In this document: one piece after another, positions 36,240 through 46,970 of the stretch
How positions within the stretch are numbered: the first letter of the stretch is position 1
Layout: each line of letters starts with the position of its first letter
DNA from: Linyphia triangularis
Lineage: Eukaryota > Arthropoda > Arachnida > Araneae > Linyphiidae
Length of the DNA: 64,000 nt
Reading direction: 5' to 3'
Assembly: GCA_963978545.1 (NCBI GenBank)
Contig: OZ021723.1
Span: 100,720,002-100,784,001 of the forward strand
Program-made: the position numbers and the translations under genes
Notes under the pieces: model-generated
What the model was told of the DNA's origin: nothing
Seen by the model: only the letters and a program-made list of their open reading frames with translations
The model's database searches: none

Positions 36240-36475
36240 AACTAGGGGTGTGGAACATCGCACAACTTTCAATTACATACTGACGTGAACTTGTGTCATT
36301 TACCGTTTTTATATATTATCCTTTATTATAAGTGAATCTGAGGGGAGAAGAAAAAAACAATCGTTGATGAGGTATGCTCAAGGAAAGAGAACTTTTGTAG
36401 AAGGCATTCATTTTTCAACTTTTTACGCCATTAAAGCATTTTTATAAGAATTTCGAAGGTGGGTATATCTAGAAC
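36240..36475. repeat. Dispersed repeat X, copy 1
   Basis: Begins ACTAGGGGTGTGGAACATCG and shares TGTGTCATTTACCGTTTTTAT, GATGAGG.TATGCTCAAGGA, CGCCATTAAAGCATTT and GAATTTCGAAGGTG, in order, with 43905-44240. Its first part also matches 46970-47190. Class unknown. Confidence 0.65.
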
Positions 36476-36912
36476 ACCTTAAGAAGCATTTCCACAGTGA
36501 TTTTGATGAAAATCGTTGGAGCCGTTTTTTAGCAATAATTGAAAAACATGATTTTTTCAATGGCAGTTACCTTGTGCGCATGCGCAATTTTTACGAAAAC
36601 CTAAATGGTATCCATGGCCACCACATACCCGCATACTAAATTTGAACATCGTAGGTCAACTTTTTCGGGAGTTATGCTGACCACAGACGTATATTTTTTC
36701 TAGATCACTTTTTTGAAAGCCGAATGTTTCAAAACGTGGTGAAATGCAAATACAAAATCGATTTTTTTTTTTTGACCGAATGCTATACTTTCATTACCCT
36801 ATGTATACATATGGGTAATTCAAGCGTTTTTTTAGTCCCAAAATTTTTAGGTTTGCCATTAAAACACAAAAATCAATTTATATTTTGTTTAAAATATTAA
36901 ATTTATTTAAAA

Positions 36913-38181
36913 CTAGCTGAATACCCGTGCTTCACTACGAAATTTTATCATGTGCAATATTTCAGCTACCTGTGAGGCCTCGCGTTGCGGAAAACTGTCA
37001 TTCGTGTATAGGAACCAGTTTTTGGCGCTTCACTAGTAGGAAGGTTCATCACTACGCAAAATCGAGCTCGCTTCGTTTGCTGAAAAGTTCATTGACACAT
37101 AAACACAGGCTTACTTTACTCGTTGAAAGGTTCATTGCTAAGCAAGCATAGGTTCGCTTCGCTGGCTGAAAGTTTCATTGCTGCGTAAGCATAAGCTCAC
37201 TTCACTCACTAAAATCTAATTGCTACGTAAAGCCTTAATATTGGAAGCCTCTCCCTTGTCGAGAAAAAAAATTTCCCCTTTAGTACAATAATACAACACC
37301 CCTTTAAGATTATTTTAACATGAGTTTGTGGAAAGCAAAATTAGAGACCAAAACTACTTATGTTGAAACTTTCAGAACTCTAGGCCTATTCGAAGTCGCT
37401 CTTTAGGAAAAAATTAATTAAAAAACAAATTAAAATTTTAACCTTCCTTTTGTCAGTCCAATTAGAAAGCCGTTGTGGCTTTCTAATTGGACTGACAAAA
37501 GGACTTTGCTACTTGTGTTGAAAATTTCAGAAATGTAGCCCTATTTGAAAGCGTTTTGTAAAATATATATTAATTAATTAATGAATTAAAAAGAAACTGA
37601 ATAAAAATTTAAAATTCTGTTTTTCTAAAGTCCAATTGGAAGGTCAAAACTACTTATGTTGAAAAATTTAGAGCTGTAGTCCTATTAGAAATCGTTTTGT
37701 AAAATATTAATTAATTAATTAAAAAGAAACTAAATAAAAATTTAAAATTCTGTTTTTCAAAAGTTCAATTAGAAAGCCAAAACTAATTATGTTGAAAATT
37801 TCAGAGCTGTAGCCCCATTAGTAATCGTTTTGTAAAATGTTTATTTATTAACTAAAAAGAATTAATCAAAAAAGAACAAAATAAAAATTTAAAATTCTGT
37901 TTTTTAGAAATCCAATTAAAACGCCAAAGCTACTTATGTTGAAAATTTCAGAGCTGTAGCCCTATTAGATATCGTTTTGTAACATATATATTAATTAAAA
38001 CAATTAATTAAAAAATAACTAATTAAAATTTTAACTTTCTGTTTTGTGATGTATACAATTAGAAGGAAAAAACTACTTATGCTGAAAATTTCAGAGCTCT
38101 ACTCCAATTTTAAGTAGGTTTCTATTATAGATCCACAGACAAATAGACAGACAGACACACAGCTTATTTTACTATTATAGA
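36913..38181 (-). mobile_element. Helitron nested in hAT 2, with ~140-bp minisatellite
   Basis: On the minus strand it starts TCTATAATAGTAAAATAAGC after A and ends ACGGGTATTCAGCTAG before T. The 3' end matches the Helitrons at 11600 and 49618. The rest is different, so this is another subfamily. About 37340-38100 is a tandem array with a unit of roughly 133-147 bp (marker ACTTATGTTGAAAATTTCAG). No coding sequence. Confidence 0.82.
37446..37502. repeat. Perfect 26-bp hairpin
   Basis: A 26-bp stem starting CCTTTTGTCAGTCC pairs perfectly with its downstream complement across a 5-base GTTGT loop. It lies between units of the Helitron minisatellite, where other units carry only one arm (TCCAATTRGAAAG). 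Confidence 0.9.
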
Positions 38182-39008
38182 TGTTTTTGAATGTCTAAGG
38201 ATACAGACAAAATAGCTATTATCTTGATTACTAAATACATGCGGCATTGATAAAGAGGATTGTATGATTTATTGATATGATTTCATATCCCCTCCCGAAA
38301 TTTTTTTCTTCTGGCTACGCCCTTGGGGTAAATGAAAGTAAAAAAAAATCATTTCTAGGGTGTCGGGAAAAAAAATTATACAATATTCACCATCGTTTGT
38401 GATTTTGTATACCTCCATTAATTTCTAATTTAAAGTTTTAATTTATTTATTTATCCCTTTTAATAAATTATAGACTAAATAAAATGCAATAATATTTGTT
38501 TTTGTCCATTGAGGTTTTGAACATTCTTTGAGTCCCAGTGTTTTGGAAACTTTATATATTAAAAACTCCATTCACTTAAAATTACTACATTATAAATGCA
38601 AATATTCAGCCTAAAATTATATGTAGAGCTTATAATTTAAGGAGTGTGACTGTCACAATCATATTTTCGAAAATATCAAAAAGTCTTCTAATTTGTATAT
38701 ATTATTCTGACGCAGTCATAGGAAAATCAAACAAAAACTTAGTAACTTTCCCTCTCATTCTTTAAAACGCAACGTCATCAGAGCAGCGGAGTGCGGGAAG
38801 ATTCGTCCTTGACCCTTGTGATCTACCCCAAAGACCGACCGGCACTTCTTCGCAATGATTTCGGTAAATGGAAAAAAAGAACTGGTTCTTCAAAAGAACG
38901 GGTTAATGAGTAGTTCATTTTAAAAGAACAGGAGCAGAGAACACCTGTTCAGCAAAAAGAACGTAAATATCACATCTCTAGGTCCCGCAGCTAACTGTAG
39001 TTTATCTT

Positions 39009-39960
39009 AAATCTCCCCCTTTGCCCGTAAATGCGCAGACCGTAAGTGAGCAACTCCCGTTGTGGAATATGGTGAAACAGGATGAGATGGGGAGGGGGGG
39101 GGGGGGACAGCCTAATTTTGTTTTCTGTATAACTCATATACCTAATTATCTCTAAAATCGAATTAATTAAAAAAAAAAATTATATTTTTATGATAATTAA
39201 CATAAAAAAAAGTATATAACCAATTGAGCTTTTCCATTCGAAGAGACCTGGTATCATCAAAACAAAATGCGTCTTCAAATATTTTTTGAAAAATCACGAT
39301 TCTGTTTAAAAATTAATTTATTGAGAAAAACTTGCTTTTATATTTAAAAAATAAAGGGTAAAATTAAATGATCTTACCCAGACTTTTTGTTAAAAAATTA
39401 GTGCCCTTTCGCCTCTTATAATTGTAGTTTTCTGTACATTTTCTCTGGCTCCAAATTCAATTCCCTGTCATTACCTTGTACGCTTACACAGCAGCAAATT
39501 CCAACACTGCTTGGGATAGTTCAAGCTCGACTACTGACTGTAGAGTATTACTTTTTCACAACATACAAAGTGGAACATTCCTTATAGAATTTGATACTCA
39601 TAAACAAGGAGAAAGAGACCCCTCCCCCCCTTACAAACACAGGAAGTGAAGGACCTGGCTGCAAGCTTTTAGATGTTCTTTTCAAGGTCTCCGAGAAAGG
39701 AGTCGTTTATCCTCCAATATTCTTCAAGGTCATTATGATGGAGTCTTATTAGAGAGATGGGCGATGTGCGTTTTTATTGACATTTTCGCGAGTTCATGGC
39801 AAGAAAGCTGTTGCACCACTTACAATAGTTAATATTGTGAAGTTAATAACTGCTTTTATTTGACTTGAATTTTTTAAATATAATTTTACAGAAATTACAC
39901 AACTAAATAATATTATCAAGCCTATACATAAGTGGGACCACTGTCCAAAAAGTGAGGGGG
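39009..39960. other. Right interior of hAT element 1
   Basis: AT-rich with a 13-G tract (39094-39106) and a C-rich patch near 39622. No gene recognised. Confidence 0.45.
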
Positions 39961-40206
39961 CCCGGGCCCCCCCCCCCTGGCCCCCTGCACCAGCCGCCAC
40001 TGCAGCACGCTAATCACTATACCGTTTGGTCGGCCTTTTAGGTTGAGGATGACTAACCTTTGGATAACAAAAATGATAAATTTAGACATTGCGTTTCAAA
40101 ATGTTTTAATAAAAGAGCTAAACCATACTTTTTGATTTTAGCATTTAAGAAAGTTCTTAAGCATTTTGCTAAAAAAGCACCCACAGCTTAATCCCTGAAA
40201 TCAAAT

Positions 40207-41222
40207 TGGTTGATTGGTTGGTTTATACGCTCAACGACCTATTTTTATACACAATGACGATTAATCAGATCAAAGCCTACAGCTTAATATGGATTTCAGC
40301 GAACATTCATGCCTTAACCAGAATTCAAATCCGACACCTTTGACATGCGAGCAGGGCCTGATTTACCACTAGGCCCACTAGGCCCGGGCCTAGGGGCCAC
40401 TAAATTTGGGGGCCCCCAAATTTTGAAAGTTTTCTGAAAATTTTAAATATAATGGTCTTTTTATGGGAAGTACTGAACAAAAATAATAAAAAAATTTTAG
40501 TTACACATCCGCAAATTCCATATTTCTTATAGTCACAGAGAGTTAAGTTAGATAGATAAACCTAACTAAGCAAATCTTTCCTGTTCAGTCAATCATATAC
40601 AACTTCTTCATATGTACACGGAGACAAAAGAGCTTTACGCCGCTGTTCTCCTTCTCTCGCCTCTTGTAAAGAGATGTTCACCAACCAACCAACCAACCAT
40701 ATACAACTTCTTATATTATGAAATGAAAGAGGTCTTAGTGATTGGTTGGTTTGCAGGCTCTTCCGTGGACTTTTTTTAACTTTTTTGGCCCTTCTTTTTG
40801 GTGAGATCGTGGAAACAGTGGAAAGGTTACTTTGTATTATTTACAATTATTGTTATAAAATTAAGTAATCTTTATTATTATATAATTTGTGGACCCTGCG
40901 GTAAAATGTAAGTTTAAAATACAGGAAAGTGAGCTTTAAAATCAGTGTTCATGGGGGGGGGGGGGGTCTTGATTAATTCAAAAGTTTTGAGGAAATCAAG
41001 ATCATACTAATTATAATAAAAAAATCGTGTGAAAGTAAACTATGAGTTTTAATTGTAAAAAGTTAGTCTTAACGAATGTAGCTTGATCTGGTAATTTGTG
41101 ACGTAGGGAAATAAATATTTGCTATTGGGGGCTCCTCTCTGAATGTTGGGCCTACAGAAAAAAAATTCTAAATCGTGCCCTGCATGCGAGGTCAGAGCGC
41201 TAACCACACAGCTATCAGGTGG
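40207..41222 (-). mobile_element. SINE family B split by a hAT element
   Basis: The reverse-oriented B tail and body (TTGGTTGGTTTATACGC, AATGACGATTAATCAG) run to 40351. The A-box part (CAGAGCGCTAACCACACAGC) resumes after 41190. Confidence 0.85.
40352..41182. mobile_element. hAT-like element, 831 bp
   Basis: The ends CAGGGCCTGATTTACC and (reverse complement) CAGGGCACGATTTAGA are flanked by a perfect 8-bp duplication CATGCGAG (40344-40351, 41183-41190) inside a SINE. The left end carries a TAGGCCCACTAGGCCCGGG block shared with the element at 15439. Contains a 14-G tract (40953-40966) and a (CCAA)n stretch near 40685. Noncoding. Confidence 0.88.
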
Positions 41223-42004
41223 GCCTTAACATCAGGACTTCTAAGGGGAGTTCGAATGTCAATGGCATCTTCCTTTCAAGAGGAAAGTGTCCTGCATTTG
41301 CACCAGGAGCGGATTTAGGGGGGGAGGGGTGCAACCGCACCCCCCATGATGTATCTCGTCAAAATTATTTTTAAATGGCAGATTCCTCCAAATTCAAAGT
41401 AAAAAAAAAAAATTGAAATTTCTTTAATATTTGTAAGATCTATTTTTTACTTAATATCAATATCGATGGATTTAGAGGGGGTAAACAAAATTAAGCTTTT
41501 TCTGACATTTTTCATGCCTCATTAATACAGATTTTTAAGCCACTTAACCGAGCTCCTTATTTCACAACCCGTAGAAGGAATAGGCTTAAGAGGGGACGAG
41601 TGGATCGGGATTGTGACGACATGCAATGTACTTGTCAACGAATCTTTACCTCTTGTGTGATTCTCAAATTAAAAAATTTCTCACAATACCATTAAAAAGT
41701 TTCTCAATTTCAGCACGATTTTCTCATTTGTGAGTAGGAGATGGGACCAATAACTGGCAAGTTTTTGATTGCAATCAGCATTCTGCAGGTATACTTCTTG
41801 TCTTTTTGATCAGAGAGCAATTAATTATAAAGGTTTAATATCGGGGTACCATCGCACCCCCTAAACTTCATTCTACGTGCAAAAAATCATGCACTAAAAA
41901 ATATTTTTAAAAAAAAACCTTTAATTATAATTGGAAAATAAAATGCCTAATTCCTAATTAAGAAAAAGCTTTGATCAAATCAGTACAATAGCATTATTGC
42001 AATT
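41223..42004. other. Noncoding region with one unpaired transposon-like end
   Basis: AGGAGCGGATTTAGGGGGGG near 41306 and the mirrored GCAACCGCACCCCCC resemble a hAT-type end. No partner was located. Otherwise AT-rich. Confidence 0.4.
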
Positions 42005-43210
42005 CTACAGAGCAAGGCCTATTCTAAGGAAATTTTATGACTGCTCAAACGTCCGATCCCCCCCCCCCCCCCTCTCATTACTAACATTATTACACCAAAC
42101 ACAGAATGAAAAAAAAAATTATATTCAAATTTAGGCTTATTAAGGTGCCTCATGATATGATACTTTCATCTCCTGCATGCTGTCTATCAAAAAGTCATTT
42201 ATACGTTTATAATTTCAGGTCTTCCTGATTTTTAAGCCGACCAAACGGTATAGTGGTTAGCGTGCTGGCTTCTAGACCGCGAGGTTGCGGGTTCGAGTCC
42301 CGTGTTGGCATGGGTGTTTGTAAATGTATGTTGGTTTGTTAAATGACGAAATGTTTTCGGCGCATTATAGCCCTCGTGTTGCTGACGGCGCCAGATAATC
42401 TGAATACAACCAACCAACCAACCAACCTGATTTTTAAATTTAGGTTACTTGGTGAGAGTTTTTCTTGTTTTCCTCACTTCGAGACATAAATGTGGGGCAG
42501 ATTTCCTTCGAAAAGGCCCTTTGAATCGCACTCGGAACATACATTCGGAGAAGTATACTGCCCTCATAAGTTAAAAAGCTCTAAATCCAAAACAATTTTA
42601 TTGCATATATTCTTTTCGATTAATCCATAGAAAATAATCTTTTTATTTCATTTAATGGCTCAAGTTTTTAGGTCATACATATCTATACAACAATAAAAAA
42701 AAAATGTGTTTTCAATGGACGAACACAAAAGTATGCAATTGACTTCAAAATACACAATTGCATTTTTTTTTTTTTTTTTGGATTTAGGACTCTTTGCTTA
42801 TGACGGCAGTCTCTCCCCTTGTATAACTTGCTCCAAAGAAAATTAAATCTAAAACCTACCGACTAAATCCAATTTCGCTATTTGTAAACTTTACTAGCAT
42901 TATTTTATACATAACTTGAAATAGAGATATTCTACACTTCTTCGGTACAGATTTTTAAGCAAGTTCAGTTAGAGAATTTTTTTTTAACATAATTACCTTG
43001 CCGAAACCATAAATTTGGTATATAGCACAAAGCACAGTTCTGTAACATTTGTGATTGAAGTTTATGAGTATTCCCATAAGCTTTTCATCCACATTATTTA
43101 TTTATTTCTGTTGATTCTCGGAATACGAATTTATCTAGATGATAGAATTTTTTTTTTTTAATTCATCCAAACATCGTGTTATTCTTACCAGTTAATCCAT
43201 CTTCAACAGT
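42005..43210. repeat. Segmental repeat S, copy 1
   Basis: Matches 54070-55520 in direct orientation with moderate divergence (shared AAGGCCTATTCTAAGGAAAT, AAAAAGCTCTAAATCCAAAAC-type blocks, AAATTAAATCTAAAACCTAC and more). This copy carries a private family-A SINE and a 15-C tract (42058-42072). The other copy carries a private hAT MITE and about 150 extra bases. Confidence 0.8.
42236..42425 (+). mobile_element. SINE family A
   Basis: Full head, A and B boxes, body and tail. A perfect 12-bp duplication CCTGATTTTTAA (42224-42235, 42426-42437) flanks it. The paralogous site near 54301 is empty (CCTGATTTTAA once), confirming insertion after the segment duplicated. Confidence 0.92.
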
Positions 43211-43904
43211 ATACTTTACTAATAACTGAAGAACACGCGCACTCATTTTATTAGCAAGTGGCTCTCAAAGTATTTTTTTTTTTTTTTTTTTTTACATAGT
43301 ATGTGGTCCGAACACTTTAGAAAGACATGAAACCGCAGACTGTTACAGCGCTGGATGAGTTATGGAAGTTTTGTTGCTCAGTAAAGAACAAAAAAAAAAA
43401 AAAAAATACTAAAAAAAAAAGTATTTACTTTAGGCGAGATGGGAAGGGTCTCCTCAAAAATGTTTAGTCAGCAGAATATAAAGATGGATTTACATCTGCT
43501 GAATCAAATTTATTCTGGCCCAAACAAAATGCAATCCTATCAACTGTAAAAGGACAGACATTTTGCAGCTGCCTTCTACATTCCCGCCAACCAGGCGCGG
43601 GAACATCGATGCAAAATGCATTCGCTTTCCTTGGATTGTGACATTGAATGTAATTAGGCAAGACCATGACGTATACTGGGGCAAAACCAGGAATACGATT
43701 AGTCAAAGAAGAAAGCTTACTTTGTTTATAACTCATCAAAATCGCCCCACATATCGTGCAATATGAAGTTAGATCAATTTATATTAACTACAATAGCACG
43801 CCTTGCACGAAGACCTCTGACCCTGGTGCTCAAGGCTCTGCTTTTTACTTTGAATACAAAGACCACATTTGGCACAGTTTGTGAGACTTCAATTCTTAAA
43901 ACTA
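43211..43904. other. AT-rich region without recognised features
   Basis: Includes long T (43270-43293) and A (43391-43406) runs. Short frames here overlap on both strands and none looks conserved. Confidence 0.45.
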
Positions 43905-44240
43905 GGAGTGTACTGCCAATTAATTACACTTTAATACTGATGTCAATTTGTGTCATTTACCGTTTTTATAATTACATCATTCATTTAGAAAAAATTGCCA
44001 GTTTGGCGATATTTTTTTGCGATAATTCTTGTATGATGGGCCCTTCACCAAATTGATGATTTTGGCGTTATGCTTTTCTATAATTCTTATATTTTCCTTT
44101 CTTGTAAGTGAAACTGGTGAGAGAAGAAAATTACGATTGTTGATGAGGCTATGCTCAAGGAAAAAGAACTCGGTGTTAAAGGCATTCGTTTTTCAACTTT
44201 TACGCCATTAAAGCATTTATACGGGAATTTCGAAGGTGTG
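43905..44240. repeat. Dispersed repeat X, copy 2
   Basis: Direct match to 36240-36475 across TGTGTCATTTACCGTTTTTAT, GTTGATGAGGCTATGCTCAAG, CGCCATTAAAGCATTT and GAATTTCGAAGGTG, with about 100 bp of extra sequence in the middle. Confidence 0.65.
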
Positions 44241-44295
44241 GAGATTAGAAGGCTTACCCTATTTGAATAAGGAAAATTAAAAAGTTTCCTTTTAA

Positions 44296-44512
44296 CCTTT
44301 AATTGCTGTGGTTGGGTGGTTTGATAATTTTGGCGCAAGAGCAACACGTGGTCCATACTGCATAAAACAATTTAATGAACATCAGTTTAAAATTTAAGAA
44401 ACATAGTATCGGAAAAAATAATATAAAAGTCAAACTTGAAATATTTTAAAGGGCTGAATCATTTTACAAAAAATGACTCGCGGTCTGTCAGACCGCACAC
44501 AGCAGTTAAAGG
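44296..44512. mobile_element. TTAA-flanked MITE, family T, 217 bp
   Basis: The ends CCTTTAATTGCTGTGG and (reverse complement) CCTTTAACTGCTGTGT are flanked by TTAA (44292-44295, 44513-44516). Near the right end is the palindrome GCGGTCTGTCAGACCGC. A second copy, inverted, is at 46304-46521 and a third runs off the window end at 63961. Piggy-Bac-like by target and size. Confidence 0.88.
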
Positions 44513-44516
44513 TTAA

Positions 44517-45139
44517 AATGATTTCGCATTACTTAAGACTAGCACCTAGTATTACTTTCGACGCATACATAGGAATACATTGGGATATATTGTCCAGAAG
44601 AAGAAGGGGGATGGGGGGGGGGGGGTGACACTAAAAATTCTCTTCATCCTGCAATGATTAGTTGACATAATTTCATAGAGTCTTCCCGAAAACATCCTTT
44701 GGCTGCGGCCCCTGTCTGATGCGCCTTTTCAAGATCAAAACGTCTAATAGTACACACACACAAAAAAAATCAACTCTCTTTGGCCTAAGTGAAAATATTT
44801 ACTCCTGATGAGCTCTTCAATTGCCCTTTGTGACTGAAAGAAAAACTAACATCTCGAATCTTAAAAAATAAGATTTCCCCCAAGTCCAAAAAAAAAAAAA
44901 AAAAAATTAAAAAAATCGCATATTAATATAAGTTTAAAAAAGTATATGTAAATCATAAACTACTGTTGATCAATATAGACTAAAAATCTTTTTTTTTTTT
45001 TTTTTTTTCAGAAAAATAAAATTAAAAAAGTTAAAATTTTTGTTAATTTCATGTTTTTGCCATATAATGCCCATTTTAATGCAATAAAATATTCATTAAT
45101 AAGATTTTTTAGAAAAACTGCTCCGAACATTGTCGGGTA
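44517..45139. other. AT-rich spacer with homopolymers
   Basis: 13-G (44613-44625), A (about 44889) and T (about 44991-45008) runs. No gene. Confidence 0.45.
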
Positions 45140-45154
45140 CCTTAAAATGTGTAT

Positions 45155-45520
45155 GCCGATCAAATGGTATAGTGGTTAGCGTGCTAGCCTTTAGACCACG
45201 AGGTTGCGGGTTCGAGTCCCGAGTTAGGCATAGGTGTTTGTAAATGTACGTTGGCTTGTCAAATAAGAAATGGTTGGTTGGTTGTTTTCAGATTACCTGG
45301 CGCCTTCAGCAACACGAGGGCTATAATGCGCGGAAACATATCGTCATTAGACAAGCCAACGTACATTTACAAACACCCATGCCTAACTCGGGACTCGGAA
45401 CCCGCAACCTCGCGATCTAGAATCTAGCACGCTAACCACTATACCGTTTGGTTGGCTCAAATGAGGAATGTTTTGGCGTATTATAGCCCTCGCGTTGCTG
45501 GATAATCTGAAAACAACCAA
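45155..45520 (+). mobile_element. SINE family A split by another family-A SINE
   Basis: The head to mid-body runs 45155-45272 and the rest of the body and tail 45457-45520. A perfect 15-bp duplication CCTTAAAATGTGTAT (45140-45154, 45521-45535) encloses both parts. This outer copy shows several substitutions (GATCAAATGG head), so it is older than its guest. Confidence 0.92.
45273..45456 (-). mobile_element. SINE family A inserted into SINE family A
   Basis: Full reverse copy flanked by TCAAATAAGAAATG / TCAAATGAGGAATG (45259-45272, 45457-45470; two mismatches), which is the host SINE's own body sequence. The opposite orientation creates an inverted SINE pair. Confidence 0.88.
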
Positions 45521-45853
45521 CCTTAAAATGTGTATAGAATTGCAGACTGTCATTTGTCCGATGTCCATTTTATGTCCTACAAAGTCATAAAAGCGATTCA
45601 GAAATAACTTGAAAGGATCAAGTGGGGTCAGCACCATGCGTCAGTCTATTGCATAACTTTTAGTTAGATTCAGATCAAGGCTTATTTACAACTGCCCAAA
45701 TTCCCATCTCCTTTATAAAAACTAGGGTATAATGAAATCCAACAGTGGCAGAATGTTTGGGATGATGGTATTTTGGGTGTTTAGAATTTAGTATAAATGT
45801 TGTATGACATAAACTTATTAATTAACATTATAATAATGCTGTATGTTGTTTAA

Positions 45854-46772
45854 CCCTTTTCACTCTTATGTCCCCCGTATGGGGGACATCACTCGTTTTA
45901 CCATCGCGCTCGTATGTCCCCGTACAGGGGACATCGCATCTTGCCCTTGCGCCAGTAAATTTCAACAAACCCAACCATCGACAAACTCTCCTTATTGCTC
46001 CTTTCAAGTGGCGCAGAGAAGGGCTCGGACCGTCGTGAACCAACACTTCTCACATTCTCATTTGACATAAAACTCCGCTGAGCCATACCATATTTTGATT
46101 TGATTTCTTGTGCCATTTCGAGAGAAAACTTCAGAAAAACATGTATTTCTCAAAAAGTTGTGCTGGAGAAAGCTCCGTAATCACTAATAAACTTCAATGT
46201 CCCCCGAGAGGGCACATCAGAGTGATATGCTAGAATTACGATGTTCCCTGAATGGGTTCAGTGGAGTGCAAAGGGTCAATGCGGTGTAGTGTAATATACT
46301 TAACCTTTAACTGCTGTAAGCGGTCTGATAGACCGCGAGTCATTTTTTGTGGAATGCTTCCACCCCCTAAAATATCGCATCTTTGACATTTATATTAATT
46401 TTTCTGGTTCTATGTTTTTTAAACTTTAAATTGATATTCACCAATTTGTTTGGCGCAGTATGCACCATGTGTAGCCCTTGAGCCAAAAACCTCAAAACCA
46501 CCCAATCACAGCAGTTAAAGGTTAAGTATTCTTAATAGTTTCAATAAATTATTTTGACACGTTGAAAAATAAAATATTATGTGGCCACATTACCATCCTA
46601 GGTCAAGGGGTGTATCCAGAGGCTATATTTTTAAATTTTTGATTTAAGGATGGTAAACATTCTAGTTAAATTGGAACACATTTCCATCAAAAAAATTCTT
46701 CTTGATCGAACATAAAAAAAAAATTCCGAGTTATTTGCTAACTTTCTAAAGCATAATTACGAGTGCAAAGGG
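45854..46772. mobile_element. piggyBac-like non-autonomous element, copy 2
   Basis: Starts CCCTTTTCACTC after TTAA (45850-45853) and ends GAGTGCAAAGGG before TTAA (46773-46776). Homologous to 200-1112. It is interrupted by a 218-bp TTAA MITE. An inner GAGTGCAAAGGGTCAA near 46265 duplicates the terminal motif. Confidence 0.75.
46304..46521. mobile_element. TTAA-flanked MITE, family T, 218 bp
   Basis: The ends CCTTTAACTGCTGT are perfect inverted repeats flanked by TTAA (46300-46303, 46522-46525). Copy 1 of the host element has the empty site ATATACTTAAGTATTC with one TTAA near 859-874. So both precise TTAA duplication and relative age are proven within the window. Confidence 0.95.
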
Positions 46773-46794
46773 TTAATAAAGTGTCGCTTATTCA

Positions 46795-46970
46795 GTATAG
46801 TGGTTAGCGCATCAGACTACAACACTGGTGGATCTCGGTTCGAATCCAGGGCAAGACACGGATGTCCTAAGTTGTCCCTCCCACTGGGTGCACCTTCACA
46901 AGTTCCTATAGCTACCGGTCATGTAGTGGCCAAGTGACTGTAACCACTAATCAAGTGACTGTAAGTAAAC
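46795..46970 (+). mobile_element. tRNA-derived SINE, family C
   Basis: A box TAGTGGTTAGCGCATCAGA and B box GGTTCGAATCC at tRNA spacing, followed by a body (TGTCCCTCCCACTGGGTGCA, GTCATGTAGTGGCCAAGTG) unlike families A and B. The acceptor stem does not pair well, so it is not a functional tRNA. Single copy here; no target duplication was found. Confidence 0.65.

Larger units (their letters stand above)
34300..38980. mobile_element. hAT element 2, 4.68 kb
   Basis: The left end TAGGGATGGGAAATAA and right end (reverse complement TAGAGATGTGATATTT) are flanked by a perfect 8-bp duplication GGTCCCGC (34292-34299, 38981-38988). The inverted copy of this block (48968-51247) has a single GGTCCCGC (about 48988-48995) and no element: a true empty site. 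TAGRGATG ends with an 8-bp duplication are typical of hAT. Both subterminal regions repeat GTTCTTTT/AAAAGAAC and GAACAG words, likely transposase sites. No intact transposase. Confidence 0.92.
33236..39008. repeat. Duplicated block, copy 1 (split)
   Basis: 33236-34299 plus 38989-39008 (about 1.08 kb in all) are nearly identical, in inverse orientation, to 48968-51247 once the Helitron there is removed (about 1.08 kb). The copies differ by a few bases and homopolymer lengths. The junctions show no clear inverted repeats or target duplication, so whether this is a transposon or a segmental duplication is open. Confidence 0.85.
31944..40002. mobile_element. hAT element 1, 8.06 kb with nested insertions
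   Basis: The ends CAGTGGCGGCTCGTG and (reverse complement) CAGTGGCGGCTGGTG match at 14 of 15 positions. A perfect 8-bp duplication CAGCACGC flanks it (31936-31943, 40003-40010), and the target is the interior of a family-A SINE, so the empty site is known exactly. Both ends have GAGGGGGCCC close inside. Much of the length is later insertions. No transposase frame remains, and the interior is AT-rich. Confidence 0.9.
31793..40034 (-). mobile_element. SINE family A split by an 8.06-kb hAT element
   Basis: The tail, body and B box run from 31793 to 31943. The A box and head resume at 40011-40034. The SINE target duplication CTTTTAGGTTGAGG (14 bp; 31779-31792 and 40035-40048) lies 8.2 kb apart, proving both pieces are one insertion opened later. 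The SINE lacks GGCGCC in its body, a small deletion. Confidence 0.92.

Noticed and set aside
38281..38340. Palindrome-linked repeat (CCCTATGTATACATATGGG near 11537 and 36796) as a defined element ending near 38330
   Set aside because: The shared blocks are short and the boundaries cannot be fixed by eye; their proximity to two Helitrons may be coincidence.
46795..46870. Functional tRNA gene
   Set aside because: A and B boxes are present, but the acceptor arms do not pair and a SINE-like body follows. The same reasoning applies to every family A and B head.
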